Assembly (NCBI GenBank): GCA_021234535.1
Contig: CM037843.1
Coordinates: 18,135,911-18,199,910, forward strand
DNA from: Stichopus chloronotus
Lineage: Eukaryota; Echinodermata; Holothuroidea; Aspidochirotida; Stichopodidae
Reading direction: 5' to 3'
Length of the DNA stretch: 64,000 nt
Position 1 is the first letter of the stretch. Every line of letters begins with the position of its first letter. The translations under genes and the position numbers were made by a program. The notes beneath the pieces are model-generated. The model ran no database searches. It saw only the letters and a program-made list of their open reading frames with translations, and was not told the origin of the DNA. Positions 34,621-46,092 of this stretch are shown piece after piece.

Positions 34621-37600
34621 ACATAATGCTATAATGTCAGATATTGAAAAAAAATGCTCCTAATCGGATCATCGAAACCACAATGCATTTGTGCATTCTG
34701 GTTCAGCACATTCCATTAATGTATTTTTATCGTTGTTTCAAGCATTTATTTCTTATTCCTTTCTGTTTGGATCGTCTGGATGTACAGGCATGTAAAAGAG
34801 ATGTTATGTTGAGTTAAAGCTAAAAAGGGCAAGTGCTTGTTAGAACAAGTGGAGGAAATCTAAACGTAGTCAAGGGATGGTACCCACTGAAGCTTGCAAC
34901 AACCTAAGAAACTGTTTCTTCTTTCTAAAGATGGTGGAATACAGGTTAATAGTATAAATTGTTTGGTTGAAACGGTTACTGTAATGTAGTAGCAAATGCT
35001 TAAAGGACTCAAACAATGTTTTAAGAAGAAAGGGTCATGTCTCTGTTTGGAAATTGTAAACCTGTGGACTTATTTTCATGCAGATAGCACGACACGTTTT
35101 GTGCTAAATCATGTACTGCACACTCAGTAGACCTTCTGTGGCAGTGTATGGACTACACATCATTAGGAGGTTACTCCTGCACGGAATGAAAATGGTGTGA
35201 CACTTGTATCTTCACTTCCCAGTGTGCACAGTCCATTGTGTCACTAGTCTCGCCTGCCTCTGCTCACATGGCACAATTTTGTGTCACACTATGTCAAGGC
35301 AAGGTGCTCACTAGTGGATATGAATGTGATGGAGTCGTGTTGCCATGGGGACGATTTATACACATCATTTCCATATGCCTCAAGGAAAGGTTTCTGATTC
35401 ATTATTCTTGTCATTGAAGGTAGATATGGATATGGTATGAAGTATTTTATGCAAACAGCATCTGTGACCTGCCCAATTACAAAAGGCGAACTTGACCCTC
35501 TGTTTACCTGCCATACTCAAGGTACATTAATTGAACTTTTATAATGTGTGAAGCTAATTGAATGTGTCAGTGATATGTAAGCCTATTGATTGCATGGGAG
35601 GTATTAGTGGATTAATCCATAATTTATTCAACCAGTTAATTGGTGGCAGTAGTCACGATTTGAAAAAAAAAACTTCATAATGTGCATCATGATTTATGTT
35701 ACATCATTAGGTACCATTACGATGAGGGTATACCGAGCCATGAAGAGAGCATATGGTTTCACATGCAAAGGTGTGTCCTACGTTTCTAGAGTGTAACAGC
35801 CTCTAGTTCCTTATTTCTGTGCTGTGGATATGTCAATAAAAACCAACCAAAGTGACATACCGAATCTATGGTAAAAAGATATAATAATTGTCACAACTCG
35901 CTATTTTGTTGAATGTCAGGAGGGACGGTGTATAGAAGAAGTGATCAAACAGATCTAAATCAAAATATTGAAATAGTGAAATATCAAACAATATCATAAA
36001 TAAATTTATTGGTTACAGTGTTTGCTGTTTTGCGCATTACATTTGTGCAGGCTCATTCATGACAGTAAGGGAGAGGTATATCACCACGTGGGTCTTGTTC
36101 GTCTGATTTCATTGCTTCTGGTGCAAGATATATTCCATACTTTTCATTTCGTCTCGAAGTGGCGCAGTTTACTATTTGTGTGTGTAGATGTGCGAGGGGA
36201 GGGGGTGGGTTAGATTAAAAATGTTCAAGTATAATGTATGTATGTCACCCAGTTCCTCACAGACAAGTGTGGGAAGGCTGTAGTGGTGACAACACTTTAA
36301 GAATGTATGATGGGGGAGGAGGGTTGGACAACCGATTAAAAGTTTGTATCGTCCGCAAGCTCTGAATTATAGAAAATGATTTTTACCTAGTTTTCAGTAG
36401 TGTAGTATAGCTTACAGTTCGTCATGTTAAATCACTCAAATTACAATTTTCAGCTCGGTCCAGAGTAGGCTTTTATACTGATATTCTGTGTCGAATTCTG
36501 CGAAATGGAAAAGCATGGAATATAAAAAAAAAAACAACTTGAAACTGAAGTCTCACTGAAGCTGAAATTAAAATATCTTGACAGCTGGGCTGCGTTTAAA
36601 TGAAGAAAAACAGAGTCTTTTTTTTAGTATTACGAAGGTTTTACCAACCAGGAACCGAAGTGAATGGTTGATAATTATCCAAAGTTTTCCAACGGGGATG
36701 TAGGTTAACCTTAACCTAGCATAAAATAAAATATGCACGCACCAATAAGAGGCTGTAAAAAAAAAGAAAAAGAAAAAAGAGAGACACCCAGGAGGATTTT
36801 TATCCACCCCACCGATCTGCTGTGAGTGGAACTTGGAGGAAGTTTGAGTGCGGGTGCCGCTAATTGGGAGAAGATTGTCAAAAGTGGGGACGCCACTTTC
36901 GGTTGACGCGGGACATGCCAGAAACTTGAGTTTTGGATAAACTTTAAGAGGACAGACAGTTGCAAGATACATCTCACATAACTTTATGCCCTTTCTTTAT
37001 CCAAATCGAGTAGAAGCATATCTGTTGAACAGATTTGTGGTAAAAAGTGATCAGCCGATGACAAATTTTGTTATAGAGAGCGCCCCAGTAGAGAGGGAAA
37101 AACCGTCATTTTCTTAATTTTTCTTATGTTGTGGCTCGCAGAATAATGTTCATGAGTATGTCTTTTATGTCTCCACTAGCTTGAACATGGAATGTTGTTC
37201 TGTCGAAGGTTATCAATGATTACCTGGACTCTGCAGGTAGACATTGATGGCCTTTAATGAGGCCAGCTTGGGGGGGCCACGGAAGTCGCCTCTTATACCG
37301 AGCAAGTAGGTGCTATCAGTGTCGTTTTTTTTTCGGTAGGAGAATTTTTCTTTTTATCACTGGAAGTGTTTTGCAGTTTTCAATCAAACCTTCAAACAAC
37401 CATTGTTCTCTTCATTATTCGGATTGCTGTGCAATATTTGGGTGGTAAAATCGTCGAAAGCTCATGCTTGCGGGATGATAAGCTTTCGAAGAGATTTTGT
37501 GCGGTAATTGCCGGTATATTAGACAACCAGAAAGTGCCACGATATCGCTATTTGAAACACTGAGGATTGCTCTGTTCAGGAACGGCTTCCAGATTGAAGC

Positions 37601-40600
37601 TGAAAAACTTCCCTGGCCACTCGGACCACTGGCTACTTCAAGTCCCTTCTGTTTGGAAGGGGGTCAAACGGGCGGCCCGGTGTTATGTAGGGGGGAGGTA
37701 ATTGAATGCTGTCAGATGTGATTTGGCGCAACAAAGGTGTACAATTTTAAAGTCGATTTTCTGCTAAGAATTTCGCTTTTTATTAATACAGTACAATCAC
37801 AAACATTTAAAAAAAAATAAAAGTTGAAGGAAATAAATGGGATTCAGGTGATAAATTCTGCCAAATGATTTTAGTTTCTCATAACATAACAAAAAGTGTA
37901 AAATATGATAATGTGGTGGTTGCCATGAGTTTTTCATTCAACTGAACCACTAAGATCTTTGAACAAGCTAATGGGAGCCTACCGGTAGTGAATATTCAGT
38001 TAGTCGATACGTTGATTGCTGACAATAATGGAGGTGATCAGTATTGTGAAGTTTCAATGGAAATAGTTCTTCGTTTCATTGATTACTACAATTTCGGTTA
38101 CCCGGCGGTCGAGAAACAATGACTTGACTGGTGTGTTTTTTTTTTTTTTATACCGTGACCAGTGAGGCTTGGAATGCTACATTTCCATGGGTATACTAAA
38201 CCTACCTTAATTTCCACGTGGAGTTCACAGTGCAGTGAGTTCTGCTTTCTTCCGTTGCTTTTCAAAGTGCATGGTTACTGCTATTTTTGTTCATTGAATA
38301 ATGTATCCTGTCCATGTACAGCCTCGCGTGTACATAACGTTATCCTTCATGTCATTTTTCCTTTCACATGCACGCACGACTGTTTTGTACATAGTAACTT
38401 TGTTAACCGAGTTTACTCTGTTGTCAAGAAGCTTTAGAACAATACCAAGATAGTGTTACATTATCCAATGCAAAAGGGCAAATATTGTTTCATAGATATC
38501 TACTGTTTTCGGGTAAGTCTCCAATTGTTCAGTGTTCTGAACAAGAAATACCCATTTGCCCAGCATTACTAGCAGAGCCGTCAGACCAAAGTATAGTCAT
38601 GTGTCTGTATGTACGACTCTGAGCATTAATCTCCAATAGCGCCACATACCGTGTGGTTCTCACACACTAAATCGTTTACTGAGTAGTGTCATACAAGCAT
38701 CCGTACTTTTCATTCTTGACTGCGACAAACACTGTACTGCGGATTGCATGCCAGCAATGGTATTGCGAAATTTACTCACGTGGTAAACGTAACATATGTA
38801 GAGTACTTTGTTTCGTCACCAGCGAGGGGCGTTCTCTCTGATATTTCTAGTCTTTTTTCTGTCTTTATTGTAATATATACCTCACATGAGACCTCTAGTC
38901 TTCAAGGTGGGTATAGTGCATTGCTCCCAGACTATATGATACAAGCAGAATGCCATATTATTGAGTTTATAGAGTGTGGGTAATTGGCTCAATTATAAAT
39001 ATTCATGTCCTAATTGGCATTTACTTAGGTACCATTAAAAGCAAATAATGTTAACGGACAGGACAGAGACGACTCCCATCGCTCCAGATTTCGTCAAAAT
39101 AATCATAAAATATTTCTAAAGAGAGGCAAAACGAACAAGAATATCATAAAATCCCATTTGATTTCAACAAAATGATTCAATTTTGGTCAATAACTTTGTC
39201 CACACCATAACAACTTGTTTAAACTCAAATTTTTTTCGCAGTAGGCATCATCAGAAGGGATTTTATTATCCTGTCATCTCCTACGGGAGTTTGATGTCGA
39301 ATGATGAAGGGATTTATGATCACCGCAGTGATTACACATCCGAGGCATTAACGCGTGACGGCTTATTGTCCTCCCTTCTGACACTCTGATGATCTTCTCT
39401 AAAACCTTCACTCATGTCCACGTCATCTAATCATCAAGTGGGGCGTACTCGTACCTCTGCTGGAGGCGCTGACGGAGACGAAAGGGGGGGGGGGGGTGTA
39501 AAGTTCTCGACGATCAGATAGCATTGTCAGTCCCGGCCTTTTTTACCCTCCAGCTCCCCCTTCCCGCCGACCCTTTCCAAAATAAAATTTGCATCCAAGA
39601 TTATTTACAGATATCATGAGAAAATTGCAACTCCACCCTTGGGTCCACTTTCTTGTGCGTTTGTATTATATTGTGGGTTTGTTTGTTGCAGATTTCTGTC
39701 AGTCCAGTGCAAGTCGAAATAATTAACTGCGATAAAAGAAAATGACAATTTGTTGTCAGACTATAGATGGTAAAACACGGAGAGGTTGTGTATGTGTGTG
39801 TGGTGGGGGAGGGAGGTTGTGTGTGTGTGTGTGCAATAGCCCAAATACGGGAACGGCTATAAGTTACAGAACCACTGCACAAGATCCGTACTGCCATCTT
39901 ATTTAGTCAGTGGCAATTTTGAAAATGTTTCCCTTCTCAAAAAACCAGCGGAAGAAAGGGTTTAAGGTTGATGAAGTGAAATGCATAATGATTCGTCAGA
40001 GAGACGATTTCCTGTCCCATTTGACGTGAGCGGATGGTCGTCTGTTATAATTTTTTCTTTTTTTGGGGGGGGGGGGGATGGTTGTGATTTTTCAAGGGGT
40101 CTCAAAGGGTCGACAGTTTTCACTTGGGGCGGGGCCTTGTTCCTAAATCGGAACAGAACACTGCCTCATATATCAAATTTATCGATGTGCTTCCCTTCTC
40201 AGATCCAGCTGTAGAGTGAAGCACAGTAGGTTCTCAATCCACCTATAAACCACGGGACTTGGAGCAGTCTCAGCATGTGCTGCATGACCAGTGGTAACTT
40301 GCTGCAAAATTGTCCAGTTCTGAGAAGGGCGGGCGTTCTCATTTCACAAACGTAGGAAAGCATCTTAAATCAAGTAGTGAAATGGAAATTGGATGTGTAG
40401 GAAATGAACTTAAGGGAGAAGGTTGGGGAGTGTTTGTAGGGATATCAAAAGACTGAAATCCTTTGATCTGTATGTATTGACACATATGAATGAAAAGAGA
40501 AATGAAAAGAAAAAGAACAAAGAAACAAGATGGTGCAAGGGGTTTTCAATTCTTTGAGGTTCCAGTGGTTGATATCATGAAATACAATCATAGTAAAACA

Positions 40601-40847
40601 AACAATTTTATCAATAGCATAGTTCATTTGATAGAAATAATTCAAAACATCTACGCATGTTTACATGCATGACGAGGAGGTAGGAAGATACCCAACATTC
40701 AAGAGCCTGACACTGCCACTGCTCACTGACAAAGTTCATTACAGGCAAAATACTTGCAGCTTCACCTCTTGTATACTGTGTTAAAAGTCATGTAACATGC
40801 ATCTAGAAAAGAGCTGGCTTTACTCAGAAGTTGAAGAGTGAAATAGA
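34621..40847. other. Intergenic stretch with no supported gene
   Basis: About 6.2 kb. It has isolated repeat remnants (near 36886-36920 the inverse of the GCGCCAACCGATGGTGGCGC motif family), GT microsatellites at about 39790-39832 and G runs at 39485-39496 and 40064-40077. No recognisable coding segment was found. The 134-residue minus-strand frame at 36568-36972 is partly low in complexity and overlaps the repeat remnant. Confidence 0.5.
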
Positions 40848-41295
40848 GGTAGGTCAATTAGGATAACATAAGACATAAAATGCGCATCCGGGACGGTCAC
40901 AAATTTGCATACTTAGCTAATGGTTATTTATGATGTTGCAAATAATTAACTGACAATCAATACAGTTCAGTCCAAGTTTCAATTCTTGACTTTGTTTTTA
41001 CAAGCAAGATATCACTAAAAATAGACACACACACACACACTTACATACGTTCGTATATACGCATGTACGTACGTACGTACGTACGTTCATAAGTACATAC
41101 ATACATGCACCATCATGATTGAAATGGTTAAATGCATCATTGAAACCAAACTGACTGCTAAGCTGAGTAAAAGAACACACTTATCTTCTTACTGATCGAT
41201 CATGTAGCATCATCATTCATGAATCTCATCTTTGAAATTACTCCAGGTACATGATTTTCTTTTGAGGTAGATTAACAATCAGGTAGTGAGAAAGG
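40848..41295. repeat. Tandem duplication, left copy
   Basis: Starts near AATTAGGATAACATAAGA and ends near CAATCAGGTAGTGAGAAAG. The right copy is offset by about 660 bases. It contains a CA microsatellite and a TACG tetranucleotide run (41024-41105) that differ in length between copies, while the flanks stay very similar. Confidence 0.85.
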
Positions 41296-41511
41296 CAGTG
41301 ACTCATCAACACAAGCAGTTCCAATTCTTCCAACCACTTACTTCTAGCTCCTCCCAAAGCGTGTCTAAAACTCCTCTACATATGTAAGTAAACCAAGGGG
41401 CCCCTGTGTATGCTGCAAGTGAAATCAATATTTGTCAAGAAGAATGTACATGCTTCCAGAATAAAACCCTTGCAGCGTATAAAAGTTTCAATTGCCTTGA
41501 AGTAGAAGAAG

Positions 41512-41945
41512 GTAAATTAGGATAATATAAGAATATAATGTGCATCCGGGACGGTCACAAATTTGCATACTTAGCCAATGGTTACTTATGATGTTGCAAA
41601 CGGTTAACTGACAATCAATATAGATCAGTCCAAGTTTCATTTCTTGACTTCGTTTTTACAAGCAGGACTTCACAAAAAAAGACACACACACATACATACA
41701 TTCGTTCATACATACATAAATTCGTTCATACATACATACGTTCATACATACATACACACACACCACCATAATTGAAATGGTTAAATGTATCATTGAAACC
41801 AAACTGACTGATAAGCTGAATAAAAGAACACACTTATCTTCTTACTGATCGATCATGTAGCATCATCATTCATGAATCTCATCTTTGAAATTACTCCAGG
41901 TACATGATTTTCTGAGGTAGATTAACAATCAGGTAGTGTGAACAC
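41512..41945. repeat. Tandem duplication, right copy
   Basis: Matches 40848-41295 through the landmark GTGCATCCGGGACGGTCAC and through CATGTAGCATCATCATTCAT. The internal microsatellite is rearranged into CATA/TTCG repeats. A 12-base G run begins shortly after it (about 41957). Confidence 0.85.
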
Positions 41946-42419
41946 TAGCGTACACGGGGGGGGGGGGGCATTGGGCCATGCTCCCTCTCACATTCCCCTT
42001 TTTTTTTATTAAATACTGCATATCATGCTGAAAATTTCAGAAATAAGCGGGAATTGACATACTTAGTATCAATATAGGCCTACTATATGTATATAGGTAA
42101 ACTTGAGGGAATACAGGCCCGTAGCCACGGGGGTCGGGGCGTTCGAACGACCCACCCCAAGTTGAGGGAGGTCCATTTTTTCCAGCCATGTGTTTGAAGA
42201 GTCAGCTATGAAATATTTTTTTGTCTTGACATATCGTTCACTTTTAGCAGGAAGATAAAACCTCTCCACTTATGTCATAAAATGTACACAGGCCCAAACT
42301 GACCACAATATATCTTCACTAGATACATATACTATGTGGGGTGATGAGATAATAAGCTAAAAAAAATGGTTATGTCATTGTGGCTGTGGATATCATTGAG
42401 CTAGATACAATAAAAAGCC

Positions 42420-42620
42420 CGGGACACACTGCCACGACAAGCTGCGACACGACGTACGGCGACCACCCACCGCGTCTGCTGTGGTCGTGGCGGTGTGACC
42501 GGTTCCACGACTAGAGTTCAGCTGTGTCGTAAGCCGTCGCCGGGCCCGATTAAATATGTTCAATTGTAGTCGGGTGCAGTCGGTGCATTTTAAGCCCTGT
42601 TCACACCGCCACGACTACCA
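42420..42620. repeat. Dispersed repeat with three CACAC-GCCACGAC inverted or direct copies
   Basis: CACACTGCCACGAC (42425-42438) faces GTCGTGGCGGTGTG (42484-42497) as inverted arms with one mismatch. A third copy, CACACCGCCACGAC (42602-42615), repeats in direct orientation. It is non-coding and GC-rich relative to its surroundings, and is probably the remnant of a MITE-like element. Confidence 0.65.
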
Positions 42621-42659
42621 AAGTGTCTACTCAGGCGCGTAGCCAAGGAGGGACGATGG

Positions 42660-43227
42660 AGGCGATCGCCCCCCCCCCCCCCCCGGCCATATTGTGGTAT
42701 TTTTTGCAGGACTTCGCCAGAAATACCCAGGAGCATAGGCATAGCCAGGGAAAGCAGGGCGACCCTGCTTGATCTCATTTTCGCTTCCCCCCCCCCCCCC
42801 CGCGATATAGTAATTATTAACTAAATAGTAACTCCCTCAATTTATGTGGCAGGCCTACCACGGCAGGGGTGGAATGCAGGGTTGGGAGCATGTATGTCTG
42901 CATGTTGAACACCCAGGAAGGGCAGTTTTCATCTATCTGAGTGGTTTGTAGAGCCAAACGTTTCTTTGAATGCTCATCTCGGCATTGCTTCATTTTTCAC
43001 AGACTAATTATTTTCTCAGTAATTGAGAAATTGTAGACATGAGATTTATATTTCAAGGCTGGGTTCATGCAGCTGAAAAAACTTGGGAAGGGCTATTTCC
43101 GGCCATCTGGGGGTTTGTAAAACCCAAAGTTTTCTTGTACGCTCCGCGCCAACCGATGGTGGCGCTCCGCTTAGATAGTCTTCACGACTTTGCACCCCCT
43201 CCCCTTGGACGGTCTTTTAAGGTCTTC
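42660..43227. other. Intergenic repeat-rich stretch with long C runs
   Basis: Holds C runs of about 16 (42669-42684) and 15 (42787-42801), plus a dispersed-repeat segment ending with CGCGCCAACCGATGGTGGCG (about 43146). A related segment sits just beyond the MITE at about 43490-43680. No host gene is recognisable. Confidence 0.5.
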
Positions 43228-43484
43228 TTAAAGGCTGTATTGCATCACCCTAAGCTGTATTTTTATCTCCCTGAAAGGAAAATTCTCAACTGGTTCTAAG
43301 TTACAGTACTCTTAGATTGCCAGCAAATTCGAAAGATGCAGAGCAGCTCGTATTACACAGCATACACAGTGATTCATTGTTTTGATTACACATGTGGAGG
43401 AATGTGAGACAGGCTGAGGGAGGGACTAGAGATAGGTGGTTGGGAGATTTTAAACTGTCTGGGGTGATGCATTACAGCCTTTAA
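43228..43484 (-). mobile_element. TTAA-flanked MITE, copy 2
   Basis: A 249-bp element (43232-43480) between TTAA (43228-43231) and TTAA (43481-43484), in reverse orientation to copy 1 at 27.66 kb. Read by eye, the two are about 95% identical over their whole length, which suggests comparatively recent movement. It is inserted within an older dispersed repeat whose similar segments lie on both sides. Confidence 0.85.
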
Positions 43485-43946
43485 ATGCTCCAGATTACAG
43501 GTCTGCAGATTTCACAATTTTCCGGGGAAAGCATGCCCCCCCCCCACCACAACCCCTTAGCAAAAACTTTCTGGCACGCTCCGCGCCAACCGATCGTGGC
43601 AGGACGCTCGGATCTTTCAATTGCAGTAATTCCGGCAGAGGCTACGGCCTCCCCCTCCACAAATTCCTGGGTACGCCACTGAGTGTGAAAGGCAATGACT
43701 CATCACCCCAAACAGTTCCAATTCTTCCAACCACTTCTAGCTCCTCCCACAGCTTGTCTAAAACTCCACGCCTGTCAGTCATTCTACATCGGTATCATGG
43801 GGGCGGGGCATAGACAGCTCGTTCAATTCTAACCCGGCGAACAACAGCTGAAAATTCTCCATTAAAACAGCACAGGGATTTGCTCGCCTTGAGCGACTGA
43901 AGCACCGTATGATGCAATGCGGAAGTTGTTTTGAATGGTCCCCATA

Positions 43947-44914
43947 TAGGGCCCCCGATTTTCCGCGTTTCATAATGGAAATTTCCGTGTTTTTCCGTTT
44001 TCAACTTTCTCATTCCTGTGAATTTCCGTTTCAAACATAATGGCAATTGCAAGTTACTCGATCGTGTAAGAGTTGCTCCGCATGTGTACAAAATCGCACG
44101 GAATCCATATACACAGTGTAGCGTTAAAATGAAAACTGAAAAAAAAAAACATCAGCGTAACGAAGGTTCGATCAAAAATAATCATTCCATATTACATCAA
44201 ATTTTTGAATAATTCACAAAATGTTGCATACTTCATGTAAACCAAACTTTTTTACATGCATTTTTAAAGTTGAAATGTACAGAAAGGTCTCATTTGAAAA
44301 AATACAAAGGATTGCCCAAAGCCTTCTGAAAACTTACAGTAATTATATCCTAACGTAGTTAGATGTATAAGGAATAGCCTAACCACCTCAGTGATTACGT
44401 GCACGTTCCATCGCCGGTGAAAGAACAGCCGACTATTTGTAAGTTAAAGAAGTCATGTTATTCAATAAACAATCAAATGTATTCTACTCTTTTTCAGTCC
44501 CAGAGGTTGAAAATATTGAGATTCAAGATTGAATGTGTGGAAAGTCGGCTTTGTTGAGGCAACGGTAGCATTAATGTTAGTAACTTACACTCCTCGAGTT
44601 TTCGAGGGCCAGGCATACCGTAGTATAGAGCGCATGAGGAATGTTCGGTTGATTCAATCGGGTGTTTTGGCCAGTTGCAGCTGGTCTGCTTGGGTCGCCT
44701 TTCGTTTTATGCTTGCAAAGTGTTGCGATAGTTCCTTTGATATATCGATTGTAAAGTTTATGCGAGAAACTTAAGACTGTAAACTATGTACAGTATATTT
44801 CATTAATTTTAGCTTTTTTCTGCCAAATATCATATTGTAAAAACTTGGTAAATTCCGTGAATTTCGTCGTTCAGTTCAATTTCCGTTTTTTACCGCGGAA
44901 AATCGATGGCCCTA
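43947..44914. mobile_element. 968-bp element with terminal inverted repeats
   Basis: The left end AGGGCCCCCGATTTTCCGCG (43948-43967) is matched at the right end by the inverse of AGGGCCATCGATTTTCCGCG (44894-44913). The flanks CCCATA (left) and CCTATA (right) may be a decayed target duplication. Subterminal regions on both sides contain AATTTCCGT-type motifs in opposite orientation. No transposase is recognisable inside, and the open frames are short. It is likely a non-autonomous DNA transposon; hAT-type ends often start with a similar CAGGG/TAGGG run, but the superfamily is uncertain. Confidence 0.8.
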
Positions 44915-45998
44915 CCTATAGCAATCGTAGTGTGCATGTTGTGTTGTTTGCGTATACAATCGTTGAGTGACGGTGGATTTGCTTTTATTTCTGTACGAAG
45001 TATTCAGAAAACAAAACAGTTTTCAAGGATTATGTGTAATTAAATAAGCTGTATGTAATACAGAGTAACCAGACCCTGAGCCTAGAATGTATTATTGAGT
45101 GGCGACTCAGTCAGTGAATTTCTAGGTCCCTTATACGGACACTTGACATATGATAGCATCCGCAAATATTTGGGTCGCATTTGTGACTGATTTAGTCACT
45201 GAACTTGTGCAGCATTGACGTTTATGGCCCATATGTCCCCCCCCCCTCTTATTGTGTATGAACCATTTCGCGAAATTTCAATATTTTCAAATCGATATAT
45301 CGATATCGAATGTTTTAAATTCCGATGGACCTTATTTACGTGTCGAAATTATTCGCAAAAGAGCATTAATTTGAATCAGTTTACAGCTTCTAAAAAAGGT
45401 AAAATTGCAGAGCTCCTCTGGCCCCCTCAAAGGCCCAAAGGCGGGTCCCTTGACCCCACGACGAATGGGCGATCGTTTCGCGATCGCGTCTCTCCTAAGG
45501 CGGCAATCCAGAAATGCCCGGCACTAGTTTTGCTCTGGCTACATCCTTGTTCGCACCAATGAAAATTGTAGGCTGAAATGGCAGGACTGAGCGAGCTACA
45601 CACACACATGTAATAGTACTGCAACGTGTAAAAGATAGTGGACTAATTTTTGCAAGGAGCAGAGGTCTACTAGTGGTTCTGTTGGTCATAATTAAATTTG
45701 CTGTGCCTTCCATGTTGCCATGACCATGACGTCACGATCATGACCAATGGCTAAATAAAAGAAATGCAGTTCATGTAAGATTTGTACAAACACTTGTTTT
45801 TTATATCAAGTTTTGAAGGACGATCAACACTGATGAAGGACTACCAAATTGTATGAAATGTTCACAAGCAGGTTGTCCTTTGGACTACCAGTAAAAAGTC
45901 CTTAAATTCGCACCCTGAGCATTCAGTATACATGCATAGAAAATTGTTAGGGAAGCAAGTATACATAAACACGTTTTATGAGGCTGTAAGGCCAATTT
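44915..45998. other. Intergenic stretch downstream of the oxidase gene
   Basis: About 1 kb without a recognisable gene. Around 45420-45560 there is a GC-richer segment that resembles other dispersed, formerly coding-like repeats in the window, but no domain could be named. Confidence 0.4.
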
Positions 45999-46004
45999 TT
46001 ATTT
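45999..46004 (-). promoter_or_regulatory. Candidate polyadenylation signal of the hydroxyacid oxidase gene
   Basis: TTTATT on the + strand reads AATAAA on the minus strand, only about 18 bases after the stop codon. The 3' UTR would be very short, and other signals further on cannot be excluded. Confidence 0.35.
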
Positions 46005-46021
46005 AAAACGACAAAGTGTCT

Positions 46022-46092
46022 CTACAAATACGACATGTGACGTGGAATGCTTCTGACCAGAGATGATGGTACCTTCTCTGCATTCGTACAAC
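46022..46092 (-). CDS. HAO1: Hydroxyacid oxidase exon 8 (C-terminus)
   Basis: GT completes a glycine codon, then [22 protein letters not shown] and TAG at 46022-46024. It aligns with the family's last helix and tail. Acceptor CTCACAG. The final three residues, SYL, do not fit the usual peroxisomal PTS1. Confidence 0.88.
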
